Shown piece after piece: positions 30,669 to 40,447 of a stretch of 64,000 bases of DNA. The notes beneath the pieces are model-generated. The model saw nothing but the letters and a program-made list of their open reading frames with translations, had not been told where the DNA came from and ran no database searches. Each line of letters starts with the position of its first letter. Positions within the stretch are counted from its first letter, which is position 1. Both the position numbers and the translations under genes were made by a program. The stretch spans positions 1,488,001 through 1,552,000 of the forward strand of contig NZ_CANDOB010000001.1 in NCBI RefSeq assembly GCF_947387515.1, written 5' to 3'. The stretch comes from Alkalihalobacillus sp. CinArs1 (GTDB lineage: Bacteria > Bacillota > Bacilli > Bacillales > Guptibacillaceae).

Positions 30669-31496
30669 TTACCTCAGTAGATCCTGCACAAATTTAGGGA
30701 GTGCAAAACAAGCTTTGTGAAGATCTTTCGTATAGTATTTCGTTTCGATGTCATGGAAACGGCTTTCTTCTACTTCAAGTGGGTCAACTTTTTTGGAGCC
30801 TATCGTAAACGTCCACAGTCCGCTTGGATACGTAGGGATATTTGCTGTATAAAGGCGCGTAATCGGGAAGATTTCCTTCACGTCGCTCTGCACTTGTGAA
30901 ATGAGATCTGCTTTGAACCAAGGGTTGTCCGTTTGAGCAACAAAGATGCCATCTTCTTTTAGTGCTTTTGAGATTCCCTCATAAAAGCCTCTTTCAAAAA
31001 GCTTCGCAGCAGGGCCAACTGGCTCAGTAGAATCGACCATGATCACATCGTAGTCGTTCTCGCTTTCAGCAATATGCATAAATCCATCAGCTACTAGTAC
31101 TTCGACACGCTCATTTTCAAGTTCGCCAGCAATTTCAGGTAAATATTTTTTAGAGTACTCGATTACTTTCCCATCGATCTCAACTAATACCGCTTTTTCT
31201 ACGGAAGGGTGCTTTAGAACTTCACGAATAACGCCACCGTCTCCCCCACCTACGACGAGGACATGTTTCGGGTTCGGGTGTGTGAACAAAGGCACATGCG
31301 CTACCATCTCATGGTAAACGAACTCATCTTTTTGAGTCGTCATGACCATTCCATCGAGAACGAGCATGTTTCCAAACTCTTCTGTTTCAATTACATCGAG
31401 ACGTTGAAAATCCGTTTGTTCAGTATGCAGCGTTTGTTTGATCTTTGCCGTGATTCCAAAACGCTCCGTTTGCTTCTCTGTATACCATAATTCCAT
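30669..31496 (-). CDS. speE: Spermidine synthase
   Basis: Transfers aminopropyl from decarboxylated S-adenosylmethionine to putrescine. The 275-residue protein has the N-terminal substrate-binding strands (MELWYTEKQ), the SAM-like nucleotide loop [12 protein letters not shown] and the catalytic segment [11 protein letters not shown]. The ATG at 31496 has GGAG 8 bases upstream; a GTG three codons earlier is less likely. Confidence 0.95.
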   Translation of the reverse strand: MELWYTEKQTERFGITAKIKQTLHTEQTDFQRLDVIETEEFGNMLVLDGMVMTTQKDEFVYHEMVAHVPLFTHPNPKHVLVVGGGDGGVIREVLKHPSVEKAVLVEIDGKVIEYSKKYLPEIAGELENERVEVLVADGFMHIAESENDYDVIMVDSTEPVGPAAKLFERGFYEGISKALKEDGIFVAQTDNPWFKADLISQVQSDVKEIFPITRLYTANIPTYPSGLWTFTIGSKKVDPLEVEESRFHDIETKYYTKDLHKACFALPKFVQDLLR

Positions 31497-31687
31497 CTCT
31501 ATCACTCCTCAATTCTATCTCTTTATCTAAGTTCCCGATTCAGATGACTCAAAACAGGCTTAGTATAACGCAAATGACTGTATGTGAACCGAAAATCTTT
31601 CATGTTTTTTGCAGCTTCATCAATCGTGAAGCACAAGAAAAGTATAGTTCACTTTTATAAAAAAGCAAGAGGATTTTTCATCTGTTT

Positions 31688-32467
31688 TTAGAAAAGAATC
31701 ATCCATACGATCCCTGCAAGAATAAACCGATAGATTGCGAACGGAATGAGGCGGACCCGCTCGATAAAACGGATAAATGTTACAATGGCGATAAGCGCTA
31801 CGATAAATGACACGAAAAAGCCAACCGCGAAAACCGGGATGTCTGAAACCGTTAAGTATTGATAGCTCTTCAGTAAATCGTACCCGCTCGCAGCAACCAT
31901 CATCGGTACTGCTAAAATAAATGAGAATTCTGCAGCCGTCTTATGTGTTGTTCCTAGCAACACACCACCAGAGATCGTTGCTCCTGATCGTGAGAACCCA
32001 GGCCAAAGTGCGAGACATTGAAAGACGCCGATCGAGAAAGCCTGTTTTAACGTCAGTTCATCGAGGTCTTTCGTAACTGCAGCTGTCCTCTTCAGGTCAG
32101 CTAAAATCATAAGAATGCCTCCTAACACGAGTCCTATGACGACAGTTGAAGGAGAAAAGAGCGTTTTAATGACTCCGTGAAGTAAGAATCCTGCTACGAT
32201 CGCAGGTATCATTCCTAGAATAATGTGCATGAGAGAAAGTCCCCCCTTATTATCATCGAGGGAAAATAAATCTATAAATCTTTTTCGATACACCACAACT
32301 ACCGCAAGAATCGCCCCTAGCTGGATGACGATTTCGAACGTTTTCGCTCGTTCATCTACAAAGTTCAACCAGTACCCTGTCAGAATTAAATGACCTGTAG
32401 ACGAAACTGGTAAAAATTCCGTCAACCCTTCCACTATTCCAAGAATGATCGCAATCAACAATTCCAC
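31688..32467 (-). CDS. uppP: Undecaprenyl-diphosphatase
   Basis: Integral membrane phosphatase that recycles undecaprenyl pyrophosphate, the cell-wall lipid carrier; overproduction gives bacitracin resistance. The 259-residue protein has about eight membrane helices and both family motifs: [14 protein letters not shown] near the N-terminus and PGFSRSGAT in the middle. It is a single gene with no obvious partner. It neighbours a class A penicillin-binding protein, another cell-wall gene, on the opposite strand. Confidence 0.94.
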   Translation of the reverse strand: MELLIAIILGIVEGLTEFLPVSSTGHLILTGYWLNFVDERAKTFEIVIQLGAILAVVVVYRKRFIDLFSLDDNKGGLSLMHIILGMIPAIVAGFLLHGVIKTLFSPSTVVIGLVLGGILMILADLKRTAAVTKDLDELTLKQAFSIGVFQCLALWPGFSRSGATISGGVLLGTTHKTAAEFSFILAVPMMVAASGYDLLKSYQYLTVSDIPVFAVGFFVSFIVALIAIVTFIRFIERVRLIPFAIYRFILAGIVWMILF

Positions 32468-32609
32468 TGCACTCTCTCCCTTTGTAAAAATGAACTCATT
32501 CGTTTTATCCTATTCAAAAGTTGGACAATTATTTTTATAGATTGGCGTGTTTAAGAGTTTCTTGATTGTCACATACTAGATTTAAACAAGAAATGTGGGG
32601 GTGAACCAC

Positions 32610-34670
32610 ATGAAACCAATGAGTGAACGTTTTACCTATTGGAAACGCTGGGGGAAACTATCTTTACGTTTGATGGTTATCGGCTTACTTTTTATCGGTC
32701 TTTCCTTTGGATCGATCTATTTGCTTGCCGTTTTCGTTGGTGCTCCACCACTTCAGGTGCCACAAACAACGATTTATTATGATACGGAAGAACACGTTAT
32801 AGGAGAAAGCAACCAGAGTGGTCAGAATCGCTACTGGGTTCAGCTGGACGAGATTTCGCCGGCTTTGGTAGATGCTACACTCTCAATCGAAGACCGAAGT
32901 TTCTACGATCATTTCGGCTTTGATTTTAAACGGATCGGAGGAGCGGTTCTAGCTGATTTAAAAGCGATGGCGAAAGTGCAGGGAGCAAGTACGATCACAC
33001 AGCAATACGCGAGAAACTTATTCTTAGAACACGATAAAACGTGGAAACGAAAAGTACTCGAAGCGTTCTATGCCTATCGACTCGAAGTTCACTACTCGAA
33101 AGAAGAAATTCTCGAAGGGTACCTGAACACGATCTACTATGGACACGGAGCGTATGGTATTGAAGCAGCAGCGAGGTCTTACTTTGGAAAAGGTGCGGAT
33201 GAACTATCGGTTTCTGAGTCAGCCATGCTCGCTGGAATTCCAAAAGGACCGAGCTACTACTCCCCATACGCAGATGCCGATCGATCAAAAGAAAGACAGT
33301 CGACCGTATTGAACGCGATGGTCGCAACGAATAAGCTCTCAAAGGCTGAAGCGATCGAGGCTGAAAACGAAACGATGGCACTACAGGCGTTTAACGAAGA
33401 AAAAATAGAGTCCGAAACGGCTCCTTATTTTACAGCAGAAGTGAAGAAAGAATTACGAAATAAACTTTCATTAGATGAGCGAATTATTGAAGAAGGCGGA
33501 CTTCATGTCTATACGACATTAGATTCCGAGATGCAAGTTAAGGCTGAAGATCTTGTGGCGAATTCCATTGAGGAAAAAAGCGACATCCAAGCCGCGCTCG
33601 TTGCAATGGATCCAAAATCCGGAGCGATCAAGGCGATGGTTGGTGGACGAGACTACAAAGAAAGTAAATTCAATCGAGCTACCATGGCAAAGCGTACTCC
33701 TGGATCGACTTTCAAACCTTTTCTCTATTATGCTGCGATGAACAACGGTTTCACACCATCAACGCTCGTAAGAAGTGAGCCCACGAACTTTTATTACGAC
33801 GGTGATAAAAAAACCTATTCTCCTCACAACTATGGGGATGCATATGCGAACGATGAAATTACGATTGCGCAAGCACTCGCCCTATCTGATAACATCGTCG
33901 CTGTCAAAACACATATGTTTCTAGAAGAAAAGACTCTCGTTGAAACAGCAAAAACATTCGGGATCGACAGTAAGTTATCAGCGATTCCATCCCTTGCACT
34001 CGGCACGAAACCTGTAGGAATCTTAGAGATGACGGAAGCCTACAGTATGCTCGCAAACGGAGGGTTCAGTGTTAAACCTCATTACATTGAAAAAGTAACA
34101 GACCGTGATGGCAAGGTGATCTATGAGCACAAGTCGAAGAAAGAACTTCGATTAAAGCCAGAAGCTGCATTCGTCACAACGAGCATGATGACAGGGGTTT
34201 TCGATGAATCACTGAATGATTATACAAAAGTAACGGGATCTGGTGTCGATCATTTGCTAACGAGACCTGCCGCTGCAAAGACCGGTTCGACGTCGACAGA
34301 TAGTTGGATGGTCGGCTTCACACCACAACTCGCTACATCCGTATGGATCGGATACGATGAAGGCAAGAAACTGAATTATCGAAACGATGGGTTCTATGCG
34401 AAGAAAATTTGGGCTCAATTTGTTGAAGGTGCACTCGAAGGGGAAGAAGCAAAAGAATTTAAAGCTCCTGAAGGTGTCGTAGGAATCGACATCGACCCGC
34501 AAACAGGGAAGATAGCAGATGAAAACTGCCCGAACAAAAGGCTCACATACTTTATAGAAGGAAGCGAACCGCATGAGGTTTGCGACGTCCACGTCGGCCC
34601 ATCTCACCAGCAAGACATTCAAGAAAACAAGAAAGGATTCTTAGACCGCTTCTTTAACTGGATAAGATAA
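32610..34670 (+). CDS. pbpG: Class A penicillin-binding protein (PbpG-like)
   Basis: Bifunctional peptidoglycan glycosyltransferase and transpeptidase. The 686-residue protein has an N-terminal membrane anchor (about 17-44), the glycosyltransferase domain with Glu94 in IEDRSFYDHFG and GASTITQQ, and the transpeptidase with S366-T-F-K, S426-D-N and K557-T-G. It resembles B. subtilis YwhE (PbpG), a forespore protein, and sits near ywhD and speE as there. GGGGGTGA points to the ATG at 32610; the frame opens at a GTG five codons earlier. Confidence 0.9.
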   Translation: MKPMSERFTYWKRWGKLSLRLMVIGLLFIGLSFGSIYLLAVFVGAPPLQVPQTTIYYDTEEHVIGESNQSGQNRYWVQLDEISPALVDATLSIEDRSFYDHFGFDFKRIGGAVLADLKAMAKVQGASTITQQYARNLFLEHDKTWKRKVLEAFYAYRLEVHYSKEEILEGYLNTIYYGHGAYGIEAAARSYFGKGADELSVSESAMLAGIPKGPSYYSPYADADRSKERQSTVLNAMVATNKLSKAEAIEAENETMALQAFNEEKIESETAPYFTAEVKKELRNKLSLDERIIEEGGLHVYTTLDSEMQVKAEDLVANSIEEKSDIQAALVAMDPKSGAIKAMVGGRDYKESKFNRATMAKRTPGSTFKPFLYYAAMNNGFTPSTLVRSEPTNFYYDGDKKTYSPHNYGDAYANDEITIAQALALSDNIVAVKTHMFLEEKTLVETAKTFGIDSKLSAIPSLALGTKPVGILEMTEAYSMLANGGFSVKPHYIEKVTDRDGKVIYEHKSKKELRLKPEAAFVTTSMMTGVFDESLNDYTKVTGSGVDHLLTRPAAAKTGSTSTDSWMVGFTPQLATSVWIGYDEGKKLNYRNDGFYAKKIWAQFVEGALEGEEAKEFKAPEGVVGIDIDPQTGKIADENCPNKRLTYFIEGSEPHEVCDVHVGPSHQQDIQENKKGFLDRFFNWIR

Positions 34671-34678
34671 CGAATATA

Positions 34679-34705
34679 AAGCTGTCGAGAACTTCTCGGC
34701 AGCTT
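34679..34705 (+). terminator. Hairpin after pbpG
   Basis: AAGCTG and CGAGAA pair with TTCTCG and CAGCTT (one mismatch pair between). The tail is only moderately T-rich. Confidence 0.6.
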
Positions 34706-34769
34706 AAGTTTGTCTTATATAGTTGAATTGAATAGGAAGGCCAATCCGATTTGGTTTCATTGCAAACTA

Positions 34770-34896
34770 GTAGGAGTGACTACCGCTTGACTCCCGCGGA
34801 AGAACGGGCGACAGAGACCCCTGACCGGACCGCTTTTGTCCGGGAGGAGGCTAGGGCGCTCGTCCGCAGGAAAGCAAGCGGTAGTCATACTCCTAC
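34770..34896. repeat. 127-bp inverted-repeat element
   Basis: The ends are inverted copies: GTAGGAGTGACTACCGCTTG (34770-34789) against CAAGCGGTAGTC-AT-ACTCCTAC (34875-34896). An inner hairpin, CCGGAC (34825-34830) with GTCCGG (34838-34843), lies in the centre. It sits between two convergent genes, is GC-richer than its surroundings and codes for nothing. It differs from the gcttttct family. Confidence 0.75.
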
Positions 34897-34936
34897 GGCA
34901 ACGGGAGCACAGTAATATGATTTTCCAGGATTTTCC

Positions 34937-35191
34937 TTATCTCTTCACTTCTGGATCAGGCTTAATCAGTGAATCCAAATCTTGTTCGATGCTCATCCAC
35001 TTCTGTTCTGTCATCGTAATCGCATCCTTTACGCCTGCGTTATAAAAGGATGGACTTAACTCAGACATAACAAAATGAAGAAAGTTCTCTGCAGCGAGCT
35101 CACCGATCTCTTCATCACGCTCATTATAAAAGTATGTTTGAATTCGCTCGATCAAGTCTTGTTTTTTCTCACGGGGAAACTGTTTCCACAT
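34937..35191 (-). CDS. DUF2164 family protein
   Basis: 84-residue protein of unknown function. The segment EEIGELAAENFLHFVMSE followed by SPSFYNAGVKDA is typical of DUF2164. GAGAGGAG lies 8 bases before the ATG at 35191. It is downstream of ywhD but separated from it by a strong terminator. Confidence 0.8.
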   Translation of the reverse strand: MWKQFPREKKQDLIERIQTYFYNERDEEIGELAAENFLHFVMSELSPSFYNAGVKDAITMTEQKWMSIEQDLDSLIKPDPEVKR

Positions 35192-35235
35192 GTCGACCAC
35201 TCCTCTCACGTTTAAGAAAAGTATAACATCTCAAT

Positions 35236-35274
35236 ACAAAAGGACCCGGAGACATTTCTCCGGGCCCTTTTGTG
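35236..35274 (-). terminator. Terminator of ywhD
   Basis: Long stem: CACAAAAGGGCCCGGAGA faces TCTCCGGGTCCTTTTGT with one or two mismatches and a short loop. It lies about 90 bases past the ywhD stop. Confidence 0.75.
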
Positions 35275-35365
35275 TCCTAGCTATATGTGTTGTGTATCAT
35301 AATTTTAATCCTACTTCATCGAAAGCTCAAGCGATTTCATAACTTTTTCAAAAAAAGGTCATAAC

Positions 35366-35893
35366 TTACTTCTCAAGTGCCTCTTTCAACTCATCACTAG
35401 AGCGGTCGTAAACACCTTTATCGAAGTCGATCAAGTAGTTACGAAGCATTTCTCTAGATTTATCATCCATATTGTCGACGATGACCTTCCCTTTCATCGA
35501 CTTATCCATGTTGTTCACGTGTTCAGGCATACTCTTCCATGCACGCTTCGCCTCTGCGTTCAAGAAGAACTCACATGCTCCGATCCCATGATAAAACGGG
35601 CCTTCCTCACCTCTTTGAAGCGTTACCCATACGATCCATGCCGTATGTCCATCAGGAACTTCTTCTTTCGTTTTGACGAGCTTTTTACGCTTTTCAAGTG
35701 CACTTCTTGCGTGCAGTGCACCTATATCTACATAAACCTCGTCCGTCGTAGGATCGACGATAACAGGGGATACGTTGTCTAAATTAATGGTTCCGACCCC
35801 ATATCCTCCATGACCATCCGTAGAGTCACCACTCAAAATATTAAAGCCTGTTGAAGGCTTTTTCTTAGGCTTCTTTTCTTCATCTTTTGCCAC
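35366..35893 (-). CDS. ywhD: YwhD family protein
   Basis: 175-residue conserved Bacillus protein of unknown function. It begins with a lysine-rich tail (residues 1-14), then FNILSGDSTDGHGGYGVGTINL, typical of YwhD. No signal peptide or membrane segment. GGAGGTCG precedes the ATG. Near speE-speB and a PbpG-like gene, as in B. subtilis. Confidence 0.88.
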   Translation of the reverse strand: MAKDEEKKPKKKPSTGFNILSGDSTDGHGGYGVGTINLDNVSPVIVDPTTDEVYVDIGALHARSALEKRKKLVKTKEEVPDGHTAWIVWVTLQRGEEGPFYHGIGACEFFLNAEAKRAWKSMPEHVNNMDKSMKGKVIVDNMDDKSREMLRNYLIDFDKGVYDRSSDELKEALEK

Positions 35894-36007
35894 GTTGAAC
35901 GACCTCCTTTATTCATTATTCTCCGCTAACATTTTATCATATACACACTACAGTATTCATCCTGCAGCAATCGTGCCGATATAAAAAAGGAATTTAATAA
36001 TTTTCCC

Positions 36008-36036
36008 TTGCTAAAAAATCTTTTTACGAATAATAT
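36008..36036 (+). promoter_or_regulatory. Sigma-A promoter of the purine permease
   Basis: TTGCTA (36008-36013), a 17-base spacer, then TAATAT (36031-36036), 45 bases before the start codon. No purine riboswitch was seen in the leader. Confidence 0.55.
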
Positions 36037-36080
36037 AGAGATTGTGTTTAAAAATCGTTCGTATTTACAGGAGGTATTCC

Positions 36081-37397
36081 ATGCTAAACTCCTTTTTCAA
36101 ACTAAAAGAAAATGGAACAAGCGTTAAAACTGAATTATTAGCAGGTATCACCACATTCTTAACAATGGTGTATATCGTTATTGTAAATCCTATCATCCTT
36201 TCATCAGCTGGTGTGCCATTCGATACGGTGTTCATGGCAACCATCATCTCAGCTGTTGTCGGTACCCTTTGGATGGGTCTATTCGCGAACTACCCGATCG
36301 CAATCGCTCCAGGTATGGGCTTGAATGCTTACTTTGCCTTCTCCGTAGTAGGCAGCCAGCCCGGCGTATCGTATCAAGTAGCATTTGGAGCTGTTTTTAT
36401 TGCAGGAATCCTATTCATTATTCTTTCACTAACCCCGTTTCGTGAAAAATTGATCGAAGCGATTCCTACGAACCTAAAGCTTGGTATTACTGCAGGTATC
36501 GGTTTGTTCATCGCGTTCATCGGATTACGCATGACAGGAATCATCGTTGCTGACAAAGAGAATCTCGTTACACTCGGTGATCTCCATTCTCCAGAAGTAT
36601 TACTCGCACTCGGAGGGTTAATCATCACGCTTATTCTGATGGCCCGTAATATTCACGGTGCGTTATTCTTTGGAATGATCGCTACAGCGATCATCGCTAT
36701 TTCGACAGGACAGCTTGAATTTAAAGAAGGGATCGTTGGATCACCTTCGTCTCCAGATCTATTTATTTTCGGAAGTCCGCTACAAGCATTTAAAGATATG
36801 ATCGAGTACGGACTATATGCTGTTGTCTTCTCTTTCTTACTCGTTACGCTTTTCGATACTACTGGCACCATGGTAGGCGTCGCAGAACAAGCTGGTTTGA
36901 TGAAAGGGAAGAAAATGCCGCGTGCACGTCAAGCGCTTCTCGCAGATTCAATCGGTACAACAGTTGGTGCTGTTTTCGGAACGAGCCCGACTAGTGCTTA
37001 TATCGAATCATCTTCAGGCGTAGCATCTGGTGGTCGTACCGGTTTAACGTCTGTTGTGGTTGCAACCTTATTCATTGCCGCTGCTTTCTTCGGTCCACTA
37101 GTAGGTGCTGTTTCAGGACTTGCTGCGATTACTGCTCCAACGCTGATCATCGTCGGAAGCTTAATGATCAGTGCAGTTGGAAAGATTGAGTGGCATGAGT
37201 TCGATGAAGCATTTCCTGCTTTCTTAATCATCTTGACGATGCCTTTAACATCAAGCATCGCGACAGGAATCGCACTTGGCTTCATCACGTATCCTGTTCT
37301 TAAATTAGTAAAAGGAAAAGGACGCGAGGTACACCCGCTTCTCTATCTGTTTGCCGTTCTCTTCTTCTACCAACTCGCATTTCTTCCGCATGCTTAA
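36081..37397 (+). CDS. NCS2 family purine permease
   Basis: 438-residue transporter with about 12-13 membrane helices of the AzgA-like branch of the nucleobase-cation symporter-2 family, which carries adenine, guanine or hypoxanthine. Family segments visible are NPIILSSAGVP, APGMGLNAYFAF, FDTTGTMVGVAEQAGL and TSPTSAYIESSSGVASGGRTGL. The perfect AGGAGGT site fixes the ATG at 36081. Substrate cannot be set by eye; PbuG and PbuO types are both possible. Confidence 0.88.
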   Translation: MLNSFFKLKENGTSVKTELLAGITTFLTMVYIVIVNPIILSSAGVPFDTVFMATIISAVVGTLWMGLFANYPIAIAPGMGLNAYFAFSVVGSQPGVSYQVAFGAVFIAGILFIILSLTPFREKLIEAIPTNLKLGITAGIGLFIAFIGLRMTGIIVADKENLVTLGDLHSPEVLLALGGLIITLILMARNIHGALFFGMIATAIIAISTGQLEFKEGIVGSPSSPDLFIFGSPLQAFKDMIEYGLYAVVFSFLLVTLFDTTGTMVGVAEQAGLMKGKKMPRARQALLADSIGTTVGAVFGTSPTSAYIESSSGVASGGRTGLTSVVVATLFIAAAFFGPLVGAVSGLAAITAPTLIIVGSLMISAVGKIEWHEFDEAFPAFLIILTMPLTSSIATGIALGFITYPVLKLVKGKGREVHPLLYLFAVLFFYQLAFLPHA

Positions 37398-37401
37398 TCA
37401 C

Positions 37402-37430
37402 ATGACCTGCTCTTCAGCAGGTCATTTTTT
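37402..37430 (+). terminator. Terminator of the purine permease
   Basis: ATGACCTGC pairs with GCAGGTCAT (loop of six) and is followed by six T. Confidence 0.9.
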
Positions 37431-37517
37431 CATTTAATTAACGTTCCAATTCCCTTGAAATTCCACTATAATATTTATTTAAGAGAATAGTAATAAATTT
37501 CCTGTTGGAGGTATAAC

Positions 37518-38729
37518 GTGGACGTATTTATCGGGCGTCAGCCGATCTTAACAGTCGATAAGCAGCTGTTTGGTTACGAATTGCTGCACAGGACTGGAAA
37601 TCTTAATTCGTTTGATGGCTTAGATGGTAATCAAGCAACAGCTGAAGTCATCTCCAATTCCTATTTGACGTTTGGATTAGATAAATTATCAGATCATAAA
37701 AAATGCTTCATCAATTTCACGAAAGAGTTAATTCTTGATGAAACACCACTCCTCTTCTCTCCTGACTCAATCATTATCGAGCTGCTTGAGGACATTGACA
37801 TAACTGGAGAAGTGATCGAGAAGTGTGAAAGCTTTAAAGCGAAAGGATATACCATCGCAATCGATGACTTCACTGATTTCGGAAATTACGAAAGCATTCT
37901 ACATGTGATCGATATCATTAAAGTTGATTTCCTTGGAACATCAAAAGAAAAACGGATCGAGATCATGAATCGTTTTCGTCACCTTCCGATTCAGTTTCTA
38001 GCGGAAAAAGTAGAGACATTAAAAGAATTTGAAGAAGCCAAAGCGCTAGGATTCAAACTATTTCAAGGTTATTTCTTTAGCAAGCCTTCTATCCTTTCTA
38101 CAAAAGATTTGAAACCAATGCCCCAACTTTATATTCAGATGCTGGATGAAATCAACAAGCCTATGCCTGATATCCAGGCAGTCGCTACTCTTGCTGAAAA
38201 GGACGTCGCACTTTCTTATAAGTTGTTACGCTTGATCAATTCCCTCGGCCTTCAGGTAAAAGTCAGCAATGTTAGACAAGCAATCGTTCTATTGGGGCTA
38301 GCCGAAGTGAAAAAATGGATTCTGATCCTCATGTTTACAAAGGATTCTAATCAATCTACTGAAATTCTGCACCTGTCTCTTACGCGCGCAAAACTATCAG
38401 AGTTAGTAGCAAAGAAAGTAAACGTGAACCCGCACCAAGCCTCTCTCGTCGGAATGTTTTCGTTGCTCGATACGATCTTACAGCGTCCGATGGAAGAAGT
38501 TCTGAATGATTTACCGATAGATGACACATTAAAAGAAACCTTAACGAACGATCGAGAGACGGTTTATCATCACATTTTAACTATGATTAAAGCTCTAGAA
38601 CGGAACGACTGGCAAACGGTAGCCTCTTTCCTAAATGAGTTCAATCTAGCGAGTGAAGATCTTCAAAGTTCTTATATCGACGCTCTTAAATGGTCCGACT
38701 CTATCATTCAAGTAGCAGTGAAAGTTTAG
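37518..38729 (+). CDS. EAL and HDOD domain protein (YuxH-like)
   Basis: 403-residue signalling protein: EAL domain (about 1-200), then HDOD domain (about 205-395). Start is GTG, 7 bases after GGAGGTA. The EAL signature itself reads ELL (Glu21), but Asn66, Glu88, Asp116-Asp117, Lys135, Glu163/Glu166 and Gln183 stand where cyclic-di-GMP phosphodiesterases keep metal-binding and catalytic residues. So either an active phosphodiesterase or a binding protein is possible. It is monocistronic. Confidence 0.85.
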   Translation: MDVFIGRQPILTVDKQLFGYELLHRTGNLNSFDGLDGNQATAEVISNSYLTFGLDKLSDHKKCFINFTKELILDETPLLFSPDSIIIELLEDIDITGEVIEKCESFKAKGYTIAIDDFTDFGNYESILHVIDIIKVDFLGTSKEKRIEIMNRFRHLPIQFLAEKVETLKEFEEAKALGFKLFQGYFFSKPSILSTKDLKPMPQLYIQMLDEINKPMPDIQAVATLAEKDVALSYKLLRLINSLGLQVKVSNVRQAIVLLGLAEVKKWILILMFTKDSNQSTEILHLSLTRAKLSELVAKKVNVNPHQASLVGMFSLLDTILQRPMEEVLNDLPIDDTLKETLTNDRETVYHHILTMIKALERNDWQTVASFLNEFNLASEDLQSSYIDALKWSDSIIQVAVKV

Positions 38730-38735
38730 AAAAAA

Positions 38736-38760
38736 AGAGATGGCTCCTTGAGCCATCTCT
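38736..38760. terminator. Bidirectional terminator
   Basis: AGAGATGGCTC pairs with GAGCCATCTCT (11 bp, loop of three), with an A run on the left. It lies between the convergent EAL-HDOD and oxidoreductase genes. Confidence 0.85.
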
Positions 38761-38761
38761 T

Positions 38762-39793
38762 CTACTTCCATTCAACCGTTCGATTGTTTTCACTACTCTC
38801 TAGCGCCAGCTCGATACATTTGATGACGTTCAGCGCTTCATGAGCCGTAACGGGTGCTGGGGCTTTCTCTTTGATCGATCGCACGATACCTTCATAGTAA
38901 TGGTGATAAGCTCCTTGAACAGTACGAACTTTTTTCTCATTATCTCCTGTAGTAAGCGTGCCATAACTCTGTTCAGAGTCTTCACCCCATCCAGACTCGC
39001 CTGGAATGTGACCTTTCTTCAGCGCATCTTCCTGCGGATCGATGCCCCACTTCACATACGAACCTTCCATACCGTGTATTTGATAGCGCGGTCCGTGCTT
39101 GTGAACGAGTGAACCTCCATGCAGAATCACTCTCTTCTTCCCATACTTCAGTACGAGATGAAAATAGTCATCAGTCTTTGCGCCTTCACGCTGTGCGACG
39201 ACGTCTGCCATCACGCTGTCAGGTTCTCCAAATAACGTAAGAGCTTGATCGATCAGGTGAGAACCTAAGTCAAAAAGGATACCCGAACCTTTCTTATCTT
39301 GTTCTCTCCAACGCTCGCGTACTTCGCTCCGAAAACGATCATAGTGAGCCTCATACGTAACTACCTCACCTAAGGCATCGTTTTTCAACAGTTTCTGTAT
39401 CGTAAGAAAATCGTTATCAAAACGTCTATTATGATAAACGCTTAGTAGACATCCATTTTGTTCTGCAGCATGGATGAGTTCTTCGCATTCTGAAACACTT
39501 ACTGCAAATGGCTTTTCAAGAACAACATGCTTTCCTGCGTTCAGTGCTTTCATCGCCATAGGATAATGAAATTCATTTGGTGTCGTAATGACCACAAGTT
39601 CGATTTCGTTATCATCAAAAACGTCTTCGATAACAGGTACAACCTCCGCATCAGGCAAGGTATGCTTTACCTTCTCAGGGTTTGAAGAAACTACTTTTGT
39701 GATATGCATGTCTTTCACAGCCTTCATCACCGGAGCGTGAAACGTTGCCCCTGAAAACCCGAATCCTACGATCGCACATTTTATTTGTTCCAT
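38762..39793 (-). CDS. Gfo/Idh/MocA family oxidoreductase
   Basis: 343-residue NAD(P)-dependent dehydrogenase. It has the Rossmann motif GFGFSGATFH near residue 10, the EKPFAVS motif (Lys in the active site) and the downstream GSHLIDQ histidine segment. The family includes inositol and sugar dehydrogenases; B. subtilis IolW (YvaA) is a close type. Substrate not determinable. AAAGGAG lies 8 bases from the ATG at 39793. Confidence 0.85.
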   Translation of the reverse strand: MEQIKCAIVGFGFSGATFHAPVMKAVKDMHITKVVSSNPEKVKHTLPDAEVVPVIEDVFDDNEIELVVITTPNEFHYPMAMKALNAGKHVVLEKPFAVSVSECEELIHAAEQNGCLLSVYHNRRFDNDFLTIQKLLKNDALGEVVTYEAHYDRFRSEVRERWREQDKKGSGILFDLGSHLIDQALTLFGEPDSVMADVVAQREGAKTDDYFHLVLKYGKKRVILHGGSLVHKHGPRYQIHGMEGSYVKWGIDPQEDALKKGHIPGESGWGEDSEQSYGTLTTGDNEKKVRTVQGAYHHYYEGIVRSIKEKAPAPVTAHEALNVIKCIELALESSENNRTVEWK

Positions 39794-39960
39794 GAAGAAC
39801 ACTCCTTTACTTCAATATGAGTCTTTTGAACCTTTTTTCGTAATTTACCTAAGCTCGACATAATTCTGCAATATCTTCTGCAATGGAGGGATTATACTAG
39901 TCTTCAATAGGGTATTTATTGTAATAGTTTCGAAATAATTGTAATAAAAGGTGGAGATCG

Positions 39961-40395
39961 ATGATGAAAGAACGTTTAGTTTCGCCAGTGACAATCGGGA
40001 TAGGAATCGGTATTCTAGCCACTCTGATGTATGTACTGTTGTTAGAAGCCGGTAACTTTCAGCATAGCGTGATGAGTGGCAGCATCGCTCTTATTCTTGT
40101 TCTTATCATTTTTTCAATTCTAGGTATTGCTTGGATGCCTTCTCTCATCGAACGAAGAGAATCATTAAGTCTTTCTGCCGGCATCACCTTTCATGTGCTA
40201 TCATCCTTCTCGATCGTCTTTCTATTAGCAGAATCGATTCCTGGATTACAGCAGCTCATCCTTCCCTACCTAAGCACATTGATCTTTTCTCTCCTTATGA
40301 TAGGGCTAATCATTCTGAACGGCTTTGTTCTAACGAAAATTAACTTCAGCAAGCTACAAACGAGTCTTTCAAAAAGAATTCCAATAAAAGGTTAG
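39961..40395 (+). CDS. Four-helix membrane protein of unknown family
   Basis: 144-residue hydrophobic protein not recognised by me. Four membrane segments are visible (about 8-27, 38-59, 72-91 and 98-125), with a short basic C-terminus (KLQTSLSKRIPIKG). AAGGTGGAG precedes two adjacent ATGs. It is monocistronic and has a strong terminator. No catalytic motif is visible. Confidence 0.65.
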   Translation: MMKERLVSPVTIGIGIGILATLMYVLLLEAGNFQHSVMSGSIALILVLIIFSILGIAWMPSLIERRESLSLSAGITFHVLSSFSIVFLLAESIPGLQQLILPYLSTLIFSLLMIGLIILNGFVLTKINFSKLQTSLSKRIPIKG

Positions 40396-40397
40396 AC

Positions 40398-40431
40398 AAA
40401 AAGGTGCCGAATCAACTTCGTGCACCTTTTT
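40398..40431. terminator. Bidirectional terminator
   Basis: AAAAAGGTGC pairs with GCACCTTTTT (10 bp). It lies between the four-helix protein gene and ywgA, which converge. Confidence 0.85.
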
Positions 40432-40447
40432 CTATTGAACTCTTATT

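Noticed and set aside
35894-36080. Purine riboswitch upstream of the NCS2 permease
   Set aside because: None of the conserved loop and junction bases of the purine riboswitch are recognisable; only a sigma-A type promoter is seen.
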